A program made the translations under genes and the position numbers. The notes beneath the pieces are model-generated. The model was not told the origin of the DNA. It ran no database searches and saw nothing but the letters and a program-made list of their open reading frames with translations. DNA of 20,880 bases from Patulibacter sp. (lineage in GTDB: Bacteria; Actinomycetota; Thermoleophilia; Solirubrobacterales; Solirubrobacteraceae), in contig JAVHXX010000014.1 of the NCBI GenBank assembly GCA_031119595.1, positions 1 to 20,880 on the forward strand, written 5' to 3'. Of this stretch, positions 14,066-20,880 are shown in pieces. Each line of letters starts with the position of its first letter. Within the stretch, counting starts at the first letter, position 1.

Positions 14066-14616
14066 GCATCCCGTCCGTGATCGTGATCGCCCATGACCCG
14101 CGCGCGCCGCAGGTGTCGATCGAGGAGTACGGCCCCGAGGTCGCGGCCCGGGTCGAGGCCGTCGGCGGTGACGTGCTCGCGATCGAGGTCGTGCCGCTCG
14201 GCGGCGAGCTCTTCGAGGAGCGACTCCAGCACTACATCGACGAGCAGGTGTCGTTGCTCGTGACCTGCGGCGGCGCCGGCATCGGTCCCGACGACATCGT
14301 CCCGGAGCTCACGTCGATCATCGTCGAGCGGCGTGTGCCCGGGCTCGAGGAGCTCGTGCGCCGTGCGCTCGTCGAGGAGACCCCCGAGGGCACGCTCGAG
14401 CGGGGCGCCTGCGGCATCGCCGGTGAGACGCTCGTGCTCAACCTGCCGCGGTCGGTCCCGATGATCGAGGCGGCGCTCGCCTCGCTGGCGCCCGTGCTGC
14501 CCACCGTGCAGGCGCAGCTCTCCGGGCGCGGCCCGGCGCCCGCCCACGACGACGACGAGGAAGAGATCACCGAGGAAGACCTCGGCGACGACGACGACTT
14601 CCTCGGCGACGACTAG
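14062..14616 (+). CDS. MogA/MoaB-like molybdopterin-binding protein
   Basis: 184 residues with the MoCF-binding (MogA/MoaB) fold. The substrate-binding signature appears as LLVTCGGAGIGPDDIVPE (classical TTGGTGxxxRDxTPE), followed by VPGLEELVRRALVEETPEG and by ERGACGIAGETLVLNLPRSV, which corresponds to the family's SRxxAGxxGxTLIxNLPGSP. MogA adenylates molybdopterin; MoaB homologues do the same in many bacteria. The Asp in the signature is kept while neighbouring residues differ, so the activity may or may not be conserved. The last ~30 residues form a strongly acidic tail (DDDEEEITEEDLGDDDD). It starts inside the stop of the siroheme gene (ATGA) and ends 5 bp before ccmA. No other molybdenum cofactor gene is visible, so its role in this heme operon is open. 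Confidence 0.75.
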   Translation: MSIPSVIVIAHDPRAPQVSIEEYGPEVAARVEAVGGDVLAIEVVPLGGELFEERLQHYIDEQVSLLVTCGGAGIGPDDIVPELTSIIVERRVPGLEELVRRALVEETPEGTLERGACGIAGETLVLNLPRSVPMIEAALASLAPVLPTVQAQLSGRGPAPAHDDDEEEITEEDLGDDDDFLGDD

Positions 14617-14621
14617 ACCGC

Positions 14622-15356
14622 GTGGCGCACCCGACGACGACGGCCGCCACGCCGCACACCCCGGCCGCCGCACCGGACGCGGCGATCGTCGCCACCGGGC
14701 TGCTCTCCGCGCACGGCCGCCGGCCGGTCCTGCGCAACCTGGATCTCCGCCTCGGGGCGGGGGAGACGCTCGCCCTGCTCGGCGCCAACGGCACCGGCAA
14801 GTCGACCCTGCTCGGGCTCCTCGCGGGCCTGCGCTCCCCGCACGGCGGCGCGCTGCGGGTGCTCGGGTGCGACCTCCCGGACGAACGGTGGGCGCTGCGG
14901 GGCCGGGTCGGGTTCGTCGCGCACCAGCCGCTGCTCTACCGCGACCTCACGATCGCCGAGAACCTCGCCTACCACGCGCGCCTGCACGAGCTGCCGCCCT
15001 CGCGGGTCGACGAGGTCATCGAGCTCGCGCAGCTCGGCGACCGCCGCGACCAGCCCGTCGGCGACCTCTCGCGCGGCCTCGTGCAGCGTTCGGCCGTGGC
15101 CCGGGCCCTGCTCAGCGACCCGGCGCTGCTCCTGCTCGACGAGCCCCTCGCCAACCTCGACCCCGTGGCCTCGGATCTCGTCGCCGCGCTCATCGCGCCG
15201 CGGCCCGGACGCACGCGCGTGCTCGCCAGCCACGACCCCGTCGGATCGCTCGCCGAGGCCGACCACGTCCTCGTGCTCGGCCCGAACGCGACCGTGAAGT
15301 ACGTCGGCCCGGCCGCCGGGATCACGCCCGCCGACGCCGAGGCGATGTACCGGTAG
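14622..15356 (+). CDS. ccmA: Heme ABC exporter ATP-binding protein CcmA
   Basis: A 244-residue ABC ATPase, the energy subunit of the CcmAB(CD) complex needed to load heme onto CcmE for c-type cytochrome assembly. Motifs in order: Walker A GANGTGKST, Q-loop in FVAHQPLLYRDLTIAENL, a signature LSRGLVQRSAVARAL in the CcmA style (usual LSxGQQRR), Walker B LLLLDEPLANLD and the H-loop in LASHDPV. The N-terminus has an Ala/Pro/Thr-rich stretch of about 20 residues before the fold. The GTG start is 5 bp after the preceding stop with little ribosome site, so coupling is likely. CcmA rather than a generic ABC ATPase is chosen because ccmB and ccmC follow directly. One signature change (SRGLVQRS) is worth noting but keeps the small and basic residues of the motif. 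Confidence 0.92.
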   Translation: MAHPTTTAATPHTPAAAPDAAIVATGLLSAHGRRPVLRNLDLRLGAGETLALLGANGTGKSTLLGLLAGLRSPHGGALRVLGCDLPDERWALRGRVGFVAHQPLLYRDLTIAENLAYHARLHELPPSRVDEVIELAQLGDRRDQPVGDLSRGLVQRSAVARALLSDPALLLLDEPLANLDPVASDLVAALIAPRPGRTRVLASHDPVGSLAEADHVLVLGPNATVKYVGPAAGITPADAEAMYR

Positions 15357-15359
15357 GCC

Positions 15360-16037
15360 ATGCGAGGGCTGCGGATCACCTGGGCCGTCCTGCGGAAGGA
15401 CCTCCTGCTCGAGCGCCGCTCGTTCGAGTTGCTACCTGCGATGGCGCTGCTCGCCATCGGCACGATGGTCGTCCTGAAGTTCTCCTTCGATCAGGACGAG
15501 ATCAGCGGCAGTCTCGCCGCGGGTGGCCTGATCGTGCCGCTGCTGTTCGCGGCGCTGCTCGGCATCTCGCGGCTCTTCGCCGGTGAGGAGCGTGACGCGG
15601 GCATCCACCAGTTCCTGCTCAGTCCCGCGCCGCCCGGGGCGATCCTCGCGGCGAAGGTGGCCGGCCTGGCGCTCGTGCTCGCGGCGCTCGAGGTCGTGCT
15701 CGTGCCGGCGTTCGGGCTCCTCCTGCTCGGCCCGTCGCTCTTCCCGGTGCTGCCGCAGGTGGTCCTGGTGCTGATCTTGTTGGATCTCACACTGGCGACC
15801 GTCGGCGGGCTCGTCGCCGGGATGGCCCTCGGCACCAGATCCCGAGAGCTGATCGTGCCGATCATGGTGGTCCCGCTCACGATTCCGGCGCTCATCGCGG
15901 CACAGAAGGCGCTCGCTCCCGTGCTCGCACCCGGCGCGGACCCGCTGGTATGGCGCTGGCCGGCCGTTCTGGCCATCTATGCTGTGGTCCTTGCGCTCGT
16001 CGGCTCGGTTGTCGGCGAGTACCTCGTAGAGGACTGA
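15360..16037 (+). CDS. ccmB: Heme exporter membrane protein CcmB
   Basis: 225 residues with about six hydrophobic segments, as expected for CcmB, the ABC permease partner of CcmA. Typical features are the cytoplasmic start LRKDLLLERRSFE, FAGEERDAGIHQFLLSPAPP after the second helix (family: ExxxGxLExLxLSP), the RSRELIVPIMVVPLTIPALI segment (family: LLPLLLLPLxxPVLI) and a final hydrophobic helix. The ATG lies 3 bp after the ccmA stop. It acts in the cytoplasmic membrane with CcmA and CcmC in heme handling for cytochrome c maturation. CcmE and CcmF are not in the window and may lie elsewhere. Confidence 0.9.
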   Translation: MRGLRITWAVLRKDLLLERRSFELLPAMALLAIGTMVVLKFSFDQDEISGSLAAGGLIVPLLFAALLGISRLFAGEERDAGIHQFLLSPAPPGAILAAKVAGLALVLAALEVVLVPAFGLLLLGPSLFPVLPQVVLVLILLDLTLATVGGLVAGMALGTRSRELIVPIMVVPLTIPALIAAQKALAPVLAPGADPLVWRWPAVLAIYAVVLALVGSVVGEYLVED

Positions 16038-16050
16038 CCTTCCCCTCTCC

Positions 16051-16773
16051 ATGACCGTCCGCGCCCTGCGCCCCCTCACGATCCTCACCGTGATCCTCCT
16101 GGCCGTCGGGTTCGGGATGGCGTTCTTCTACGCCCCCCTCGACGTCGACCAGGGTTTCCGCCAGAAGATCTTCTACCTCCACGTGCCGCTCGGCATCGTC
16201 GGCCTCTGCGGATTCGTGCTCGGAGGTATCCACGGGTTGATCAACCTGCGCACCGGCTCGCCCGAGTCCGACCTGCGCTCCTACGTGACCATCCACATCG
16301 CCCAGATCTTCTCGGTGATGGTGCTGATCACCGGCTCGATCTGGGGCCGCACGGCCTGGGGCCACTGGTGGAGCTGGAACGAGCCCTTCCTCGTGTCGTT
16401 CCTGATCGTCTTCCTCATGTACTGCACGTACCAGCCGCTGCGCCTGTCGATCGACGACCCGCGGCGGCAGGCCCGCGCGGCCAGCGTCTTCGCGGTCGTC
16501 GCCGGGGTGTTCGTGCCGATCAACTTCGCCGTGGTGCGCCTCGCCGCCCAGCAGCTGCACCCGCGCACGCTCAACAGCGCCGCCGAGGGCGACATGCCCG
16601 GGTCGGTCCTGCTGACCTTCCTCCTCTGCTTCCTCGCGATCGCGGTCCTCTACGCGACCATGGTCCGATACGAGTTGCTCTCGAAGTCGACTACCTTCCG
16701 GCTCCGGGCCCTCGAGCGTCGCGTCGGTGGCGACGACCTCATCCCCCGTCGTTCCTCGGTCCCCCAGGCATGA
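16051..16773 (+). CDS. ccmC: Cytochrome c biogenesis protein CcmC (heme-handling)
   Basis: 240 residues, six predicted membrane helices, member of the heme-handling protein family. The Trp-rich motif of the periplasmic heme-binding loop is visible as WGHWWSWNEP. The paired histidines that ligate heme are likely His in IFYLHVPLG and His in AAQQLHPRT. CcmC presents heme to CcmE in system I. The motif departs from the classical WGxWWxWDxRLTS: the Asp is Asn and the RLTS part is replaced by EPFLVS. I believe related Thermoleophilia proteins share this, so it is probably lineage-specific and not a defect. The ATG at 16051 follows ccmB by 13 bp; the stop overlaps the next ATG (ATGA). Confidence 0.9.
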   Translation: MTVRALRPLTILTVILLAVGFGMAFFYAPLDVDQGFRQKIFYLHVPLGIVGLCGFVLGGIHGLINLRTGSPESDLRSYVTIHIAQIFSVMVLITGSIWGRTAWGHWWSWNEPFLVSFLIVFLMYCTYQPLRLSIDDPRRQARAASVFAVVAGVFVPINFAVVRLAAQQLHPRTLNSAAEGDMPGSVLLTFLLCFLAIAVLYATMVRYELLSKSTTFRLRALERRVGGDDLIPRRSSVPQA

Positions 16774-17108
16774 GCTTCATCTCCAGCGCAACCACGGTGC
16801 TCGCCACCGACATCCCCAGCGACACCGGCGGTCCCTACGTCGTCGCGGCGTACCTCGTGTTCCTGGTGCTGCTCGCGGTCTACGTGGCGATCATGGCCCA
16901 GCGCCTCCTGAAGATCGGGAAGAAGGCCGACGAGCTCGCCGCCCGCCTCGACCACGTGCAGAACGCCGGCGCCGGTGCGGTCCAGGGCGACACGCACGGC
17001 GCCCACGCGCATGCTGTCGGCGGCACCGTCACCTCCGATCCGCTCGCCAAGGGCGGTGACGCGGGCGCCGTGACCCCCGCCCAACCGACCGCCGGAGCAT
17101 CGTCGTGA
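16770..17108 (+). CDS. CcmD-like small membrane protein
   Basis: 112 residues with a single membrane helix, PYVVAAYLVFLVLLAVYVAI, followed by a basic, then heptad-like helix (QRLLKIGKKADELAARLDHV). The YVxxAYxVxxxLLxxY pattern and the place directly after ccmC identify it as CcmD, which bridges CcmC and the CcmAB transporter and helps release holo-CcmE. CcmD of proteobacteria is about 45-70 residues; this one has an extra ~60-residue tail rich in Gly, Ala, Asp and Thr with a short His cluster (GDTHGAHAHAVGG). It starts within the ccmC stop (ATGA) and its stop forms GTGA with the hemA start. The topology predicts a cytoplasmic tail. The family assignment rests on the helix pattern and position. 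Confidence 0.75.
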   Translation: MSFISSATTVLATDIPSDTGGPYVVAAYLVFLVLLAVYVAIMAQRLLKIGKKADELAARLDHVQNAGAGAVQGDTHGAHAHAVGGTVTSDPLAKGGDAGAVTPAQPTAGASS

Positions 17109-18445
17109 GCGAGCTGCTCACCGTCGGGGTCTCGCACCGCACGGCCCCGGTCGCGCTCCGCGAGCGCCTCGCCCTGCCCAACGACGGCGCGGGCCACATC
17201 TTGAACGAGCTCGCGGCCTGCCACGACCAGATCCACGAGCTCGTGGCGATGTCGACGTGCAACCGCACCGAGATCACCGTCCTCACCGACGACGCCCGCG
17301 GGGCCGAGCGCGGCATCCTCGGCGTCCTCGCGCGTCGCGGCGGCTTCGAGCCGACCGACCTCGGCGAGGCCGTGTTCCGCCTGCGCTCCGAGACCTCCGC
17401 GCAGCACCTCTTCCGTGTGGCCGCGGGCCTGGAGTCGATGGTCCTCGGCGAGGCCGAGATCCTCGGCCAGGTGCGCCGCGCCCACGAGATCGCCGTGCAG
17501 GCCGGCACGAGCGGCCCCACCCTCGACCGCCTCTACACGGCCGCCGTCGGCACGGGCCGCCGCGTGCGTTCGGAGACGGCCATCGGCCACGGCTCCTCGT
17601 CGATCTCCTCGCTCGCCGCGTCGCTGGCCGAGCGTGAACTCGGCGACCTCACCGGCCGCCAGGTCGTGATCATCGGCGCCGGCGAGACCGCCGAGCTCGC
17701 CGCAGCCGCGTTCCACCAGCGCGGCGTCGCGGCCCTGTTCGTCGCGAACCGCCGCGCCAGCCGGGCGATCTCGCTCGCCGCGAAGTTCGAGGGCGGCGTC
17801 GCTCCGCTCGACCACCTCCCGGCGCTCCTCGAGTCCGCCGACGTCGTCGTCTCCGCGACCGCTTCACCGCATCCGATCCTCAACGCCGAGGCGATCGAGC
17901 AGGTGCTGCCGCAGCGCGCGGGCCGCAAGCTGCTCCTCATCGACCTCGCCGTCCCGCGCGACATCGAGCCCGCCTGCGGCCTGCTGCCGGGCGTCCAGCG
18001 GTACGACCTCGACGCGATGGAGTCGGTCATCGCCCGCATGACGCACGAGCGCAAGGCCGAGGCCGTGCGTGCCGAGGCGATCGTCGATGACGAGCTCGAC
18101 CGCTTCAACCACTGGATGGTCACCCGCGGCGTCGCCCCGACGATCGCGGCGATGCACCGCCAGGCCGACGACATCGTCGAGCGCGTCCTCACCGAGAACG
18201 CGAACCGCTGGGAGACCGCGAGCTCGCGCGACAAGGCCCGCATCGAGGCCGTCGCCCGCGCCGTCGCCACCCGCATCCTGCACGAGCCCACCATCCGGCT
18301 GCGCTCCGTCGACCCGGCCGCGGGCCACCGCCGCGTCGAGATCCTCCGCGAGCTGTTCGGGCTCGACGGCGAGGTCGAGGACGGCATCTCCGTGGTCGAC
18401 GAGGCCGTGCGCGCGACGGGTCAGCCCGCCGACCGCCGCCTGTGA
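17105..18445 (+). CDS. hemA: Glutamyl-tRNA reductase
   Basis: 446 residues. The enzyme reduces glutamyl-tRNA(Glu) with NADPH to glutamate-1-semialdehyde, the first committed step of C5-pathway tetrapyrrole synthesis. N-terminal catalytic domain: LLTVGVSHRTAPVALRE and the active-site Cys52 in MSTCNRTE, then GLESMVLGEAEILGQVR. NADPH-binding domain: VVIIGAGETAELAA, with VANRRASRA after it and LLLIDLAVPRDIEP. C-terminal dimerisation helices contain the usual long charged segment. Length and order match full-length family members; nothing is missing. The GTG overlaps the ccmD-like stop by 4 bp, and its own stop overlaps hemC likewise. The linkage to ccm genes ties heme supply to cytochrome c assembly. 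Confidence 0.97.
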   Translation: MSELLTVGVSHRTAPVALRERLALPNDGAGHILNELAACHDQIHELVAMSTCNRTEITVLTDDARGAERGILGVLARRGGFEPTDLGEAVFRLRSETSAQHLFRVAAGLESMVLGEAEILGQVRRAHEIAVQAGTSGPTLDRLYTAAVGTGRRVRSETAIGHGSSSISSLAASLAERELGDLTGRQVVIIGAGETAELAAAAFHQRGVAALFVANRRASRAISLAAKFEGGVAPLDHLPALLESADVVVSATASPHPILNAEAIEQVLPQRAGRKLLLIDLAVPRDIEPACGLLPGVQRYDLDAMESVIARMTHERKAEAVRAEAIVDDELDRFNHWMVTRGVAPTIAAMHRQADDIVERVLTENANRWETASSRDKARIEAVARAVATRILHEPTIRLRSVDPAAGHRRVEILRELFGLDGEVEDGISVVDEAVRATGQPADRRL

Positions 18446-19311
18446 TCCGCCTCGGTACGCGCGGCAGCGCCCTCGCGCTCGCCCAGGCGAGGAACGCCGC
18501 CGCGCTGCTCGGTGGCGAGGTCGAGATCGTGGAGGTCGTCACCTCGGGCGACCGCGACCGCGCAATGCCCGACAAGGAGAAGTGGGTCAAGGAGCTCGAC
18601 CGCGCCCTCGTGGACGGCGAGATCGACCTCGCGGTCCACTCCGCGAAGGACGTCCCGGGCGACCTCGCCGACGGCATCACCATCGTGGCCGCACTGGAGC
18701 GTGAGGATCCGCGCGACGCCCTCGTCGGCGCTGCCTCGCTCGACGCGCTGCCGCAGGGCGCGCGCATCGGCACGAGCTCGCTGCGCCGCGCCGGGCAGCT
18801 GCTCGCGCTGCGTCCCGACCTCGTCATCGAACCGCTCCGCGGGAACATCGACACCCGCTTGCGGCTCGTCGCCGAGGGTCCGCTCGACGCCGCCGTGCTC
18901 GCCCAGGCCGGGCTGAACCGCATCGGCCGCGGCGACGAGGGCCATCCGCTCGACGCGCTCGTACCGGCCCCCGGCCAGGGGATCGTCGTGCTGACGGCGC
19001 GCATCGGCGACGCCGAGGCTGCCGGCGCCGCGATGCAGATCACCGAGCCGGCGTCGTTCACGGCGCTGCGGGCCGAGCGGGCGATCGGCCTGGCGCTCGG
19101 CGCCGACTGCACCACCGCGATCGGCGCCTACGCCGACATGCTCGACGACCTCCGCATGGAGCTGCGCGTGATGCTCACGACGCCCTCCGGCGACCGCGTC
19201 CTCGTCGACGAACTCGAGGGTCCGATCGAGGAGCCCGAGGGGCTCGCCCGCGCGATCGCCCAGCGCCTGAACGCCGCGGGCGCCGAGGAACTGCTGGAAT
19301 CCTCCAGATGA
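18442..19311 (+). CDS. hemC: Hydroxymethylbilane synthase (porphobilinogen deaminase)
   Basis: 289 residues, slightly shorter than the E. coli enzyme (313). It joins four porphobilinogen units into hydroxymethylbilane. Landmarks: IRLGTRGSALALAQA at the N-terminus, KELDRALVDGEIDLAVHS with AKDVP directly after it, IGTSSLRRAGQLL, RGNIDTRL, AGLNRIG and the dipyrromethane-cofactor cysteine, Cys223 in LGADCTTAIGAYA. The active-site Asp equivalent lies in EIDLAVHS. The GTG start overlaps the hemA stop as GTGA, and the TGA stop overlaps the next ATG. The C-terminal domain is complete. Cytoplasmic. All catalytic features I can check are intact. Confidence 0.97.
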   Translation: MIRLGTRGSALALAQARNAAALLGGEVEIVEVVTSGDRDRAMPDKEKWVKELDRALVDGEIDLAVHSAKDVPGDLADGITIVAALEREDPRDALVGAASLDALPQGARIGTSSLRRAGQLLALRPDLVIEPLRGNIDTRLRLVAEGPLDAAVLAQAGLNRIGRGDEGHPLDALVPAPGQGIVVLTARIGDAEAAGAAMQITEPASFTALRAERAIGLALGADCTTAIGAYADMLDDLRMELRVMLTTPSGDRVLVDELEGPIEEPEGLARAIAQRLNAAGAEELLESSR

Positions 19312-20880
19312 GTGGCGGAGGCATGCTTGACGCGGGCGAACCCCGCGGCACCGGCAAGCACTTCATCGCCCCGAAGTCGCGTGCGGCGCGGCCGCGCCCC
19401 GGTACGCAGAACCGCCTCGACGAGCTCGCCGGTTCGTTGCGGCTCGGGCAGGCCGAGCCCGGCGTCGTCTACCTCGTCGGTGCAGGCCCGGGCGACCCCG
19501 GCCTCGTCACGGTGCGTGCGGCGCGGCTCGTCGCCACCGCCGACGTCGTCCTCCACGACCTGCTCGTCGCCCAGGAACTGCTCGACCTCGTCCAGCCCGA
19601 GGCCGAGCTCTTCGATGTCGGCAAGGTCGGCGACGGCCGCCACGTCGCCCAGGAGGACACGAATGCCCTCATGGTGCGCCTGGCCCAGGAAGGCCGCAGC
19701 GTGGTGCGGCTCAAGGGCGGCGACCCGTTCGTGTTCGGGCGCGGCGGCGAGGAACTCGCCGAGCTGCTCGCCGCGGGCGTGCGCGCCGAGGTCGTCGCGG
19801 GCGTGACCAGCGGCACCGGCGCCCTCGCGGCCGCCGGCATCCCGGCCACGCACCGCCTGCTCGCCAGCGCGGTCGCGTTCGTCACCGGTCACGGCCACGA
19901 CGAGAAGCCCGAGAGCCAGCGCGACTGGAGTTCCCTCGCGACCTTCCCGGGGACGCTCGTCTTCTACATGGCCGTGAAGGCCCTGCCGACCGTCGCGGCC
20001 GAACTCATCGCCCACGGCCGCGACCCCGAGCAGCCGGCTGCCGTGGTCGAGCGCGGCACCTCCGACACCCAGCGCGTGACCCGCGCCACGCTCCGCGACC
20101 TGCCGGACGTCGCCCGGAAGGCCCGCGTGCGTGCGCCCGCCCTCGTCGTCGTCGGTGATGTCGCGGGGCTCGGCGACGAGCTCGACTGGCGTGCGCTGCG
20201 CCCCCTCGACGGCAAGCGCGTCGTGGTGACGCGTGCCGGCGACCAGGCCGCCCACCTCGCCGGCCGCCTGCGCTCCCTCGGAGCGATCGCGATCGAGCTC
20301 CCGGCCATCCGCACCGAGCCGACCGGCGCCCCGCTGCCGAGCCTCGACGGCGTCGACCTCATCGCCGTGAGCAGCCCGGCCGCCGCCCACGCCCTGCGCG
20401 CTGCCCTCGCGGCCGAGGGCAAGGACGTCCGCCACCTCGCCGGAGCGACCCTCACCGCGGTCGGTCCCGGCACGGCCGCCGCCCTGCGGACCCACGGCCT
20501 CGAACCCGATCTCGTCCCGGATCGCGCGGTGAGCGAGGGCCTCCTCCACGCGCTCGACTCGGCCGGGATCACGCCGACCCGCGCGGTGATCGTGCAGGCC
20601 AAGGGCGGCCGACCGTTCCTCGCGGACGAACTCCGCGCGCGCGGCAAGCTGATTCGCGGGCGTGTCGGATGGCTGACCGCCGACCACGCCATCGCACACC
20701 AGCTGCTGCGGTCCGACGACTTCTCAGTGACCGCGATGGGCCGCACGTTGCCGGGGCCGCTCGGCTGGGTCGAGCAGCGCACGACGGTGAAGGGTCGACT
20801 GCATCCGCTGTTACCGCCGTCCATGCTGTCCGTCGAACCGCCGGACCACACGAGGTACCGCAAGACCGTGTCCTCGGTGT
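19308..20880 (+). CDS. CobA-HemD fusion (uroporphyrinogen III methyltransferase/synthase), HemD part cut short and running into P450 sequence; open at window end
   Basis: Starts at ATG 19308 in the hemC stop (ATGA) and stays open to the window end. After a ~50-residue linker comes a complete CobA/SUMT domain: VYLVGAGPGDPGLVT, VVRLKGGDPFVFGRGGEE, VVAGVTSGTGALAAAGIP, VAFVTGHGHDEK and LVFYMAVKALP. It methylates uroporphyrinogen III to precorrin-2 for the siroheme enzyme at the operon start. A HemD (uroporphyrinogen III synthase) domain begins near 20208 (GKRVVVTRAGDQAAHLAGRL) and runs through LTAVGPGTAAALRTHGLEPD to AVIVQAKGGRPFLADELRAR at about 20642, some 145 residues where about 250 are expected. 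From there the same frame reads as cytochrome P450. So the HemD end is missing as assembled. The CobA part is firm; the 3' part is either a fusion or an assembly join. Confidence 0.85.
   Translation, partial: MSGGGMLDAGEPRGTGKHFIAPKSRAARPRPGTQNRLDELAGSLRLGQAEPGVVYLVGAGPGDPGLVTVRAARLVATADVVLHDLLVAQELLDLVQPEAELFDVGKVGDGRHVAQEDTNALMVRLAQEGRSVVRLKGGDPFVFGRGGEELAELLAAGVRAEVVAGVTSGTGALAAAGIPATHRLLASAVAFVTGHGHDEKPESQRDWSSLATFPGTLVFYMAVKALPTVAAELIAHGRDPEQPAAVVERGTSDTQRVTRATLRDLPDVARKARVRAPALVVVGDVAGLGDELDWRALRPLDGKRVVVTRAGDQAAHLAGRLRSLGAIAIELPAIRTEPTGAPLPSLDGVDLIAVSSPAAAHALRAALAAEGKDVRHLAGATLTAVGPGTAAALRTHGLEPDLVPDRAVSEGLLHALDSAGITPTRAVIVQAKGGRPFLADELRARGKLIRGRVGWLTADHAIAHQLLRSDDFSVTAMGRTLPGPLGWVEQRTTVKGRLHPLLPPSMLSVEPPDHTRYRKTVSSV
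20646..20880 (+). other. Cytochrome P450 N-terminal fragment fused in frame to truncated HemD
   Basis: In the frame of the preceding CDS, the segment reads RGRVGWLTADHAIAHQLLRS, then DDFSVTAMGRTLPGP and, near the end, SMLSVEPPDHTRYRKTVSSV. The last matches the P450 helix-C region (DPPxHTRxRxxVxxxF) and the first the P450 GWLVTxHAxAxxLLxDxRFS segment. The ~60 residues that normally come before it in a P450 are missing. About 13% of codons end in A or T, including a TTA, against about 7% in the HemD part just before, so the composition shifts mildly. Heme-binding Cys and I-helix would lie beyond the window. Confidence 0.75.

Noticed and set aside
19128..20699. Long open frame on the minus strand under hemC/cobA-hemD
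   Set aside because: It is antisense to strongly conserved CobA, HemD and HemC motifs; its Arg/Ala/Gly/Glu-rich product is typical of the complementary frame of GC-rich genes.

Overview
The window is very GC-rich DNA with strong G/C preference at third codon positions. It has GTG starts, TANNNT-type -10 boxes next to start codons, and a siroheme/cytochrome c maturation/heme operon in an order I associate with Actinomycetota. My best guess is class Thermoleophilia (Solirubrobacterales, possibly a Patulibacter relative). That placement is inferred from gene content and order; there is no rRNA or marker phylogeny here.

Layout. (1) 1-3189: the last codons of an unknown gene, a secreted protein of unknown function, and a convergent secreted protein with ELWxxDGT-type repeats. 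(2) 3299-6792: an alpha/beta hydrolase (epoxide hydrolase/haloalkane dehalogenase type) divergent from an sfnG-sfnB pair for dimethyl sulfone use under sulfur limitation. A candidate -10 box sits inside an inverted repeat between them. (3) 6823-7509: an AlkB-type DNA dealkylation dioxygenase, apparently leaderless, ending at a strong bidirectional hairpin. (4) 10160-7606, minus strand: a seven-codon ORF behind a perfect Shine-Dalgarno sequence, then a long hairpin, a TauD/gamma-butyrobetaine-hydroxylase-like Fe(II)/2-oxoglutarate oxygenase and an MFS exporter. This resembles a minimal peptide-modification cassette and is the best candidate for an undescribed system. A dyad-rich region with two copies of GGCGGA-N8-TCCGCC separates it from the next gene. 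(5) 10407-11958: a 3-methyladenine DNA glycosylase (tag) and a secreted DUF929-type thioredoxin-like protein. (6) 13189-12069, minus strand: a small basic protein translationally coupled to an MpaB/DUF2236 heme oxygenase. (7) 13319-20880, plus strand: one tight operon of precorrin-2 dehydrogenase, MogA-like protein, ccmA, ccmB, ccmC, ccmD-like, hemA, hemC and cobA-hemD. Most junctions overlap by 4 bp or are separated by 3-13 bp.

The last operon combines tetrapyrrole synthesis (glutamyl-tRNA to uroporphyrinogen III, branch to siroheme) with heme delivery for c-type cytochromes. Its last gene is odd: about two-thirds into the HemD domain the frame continues without a stop into a clear cytochrome P450 N-terminal region. 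Both proteins are truncated at the join. This is either an assembly chimera close to the window end or a real fusion, and it should be resolved before the gene is used.

I saw no tRNA, rRNA, CRISPR array, insertion sequence or phage gene.
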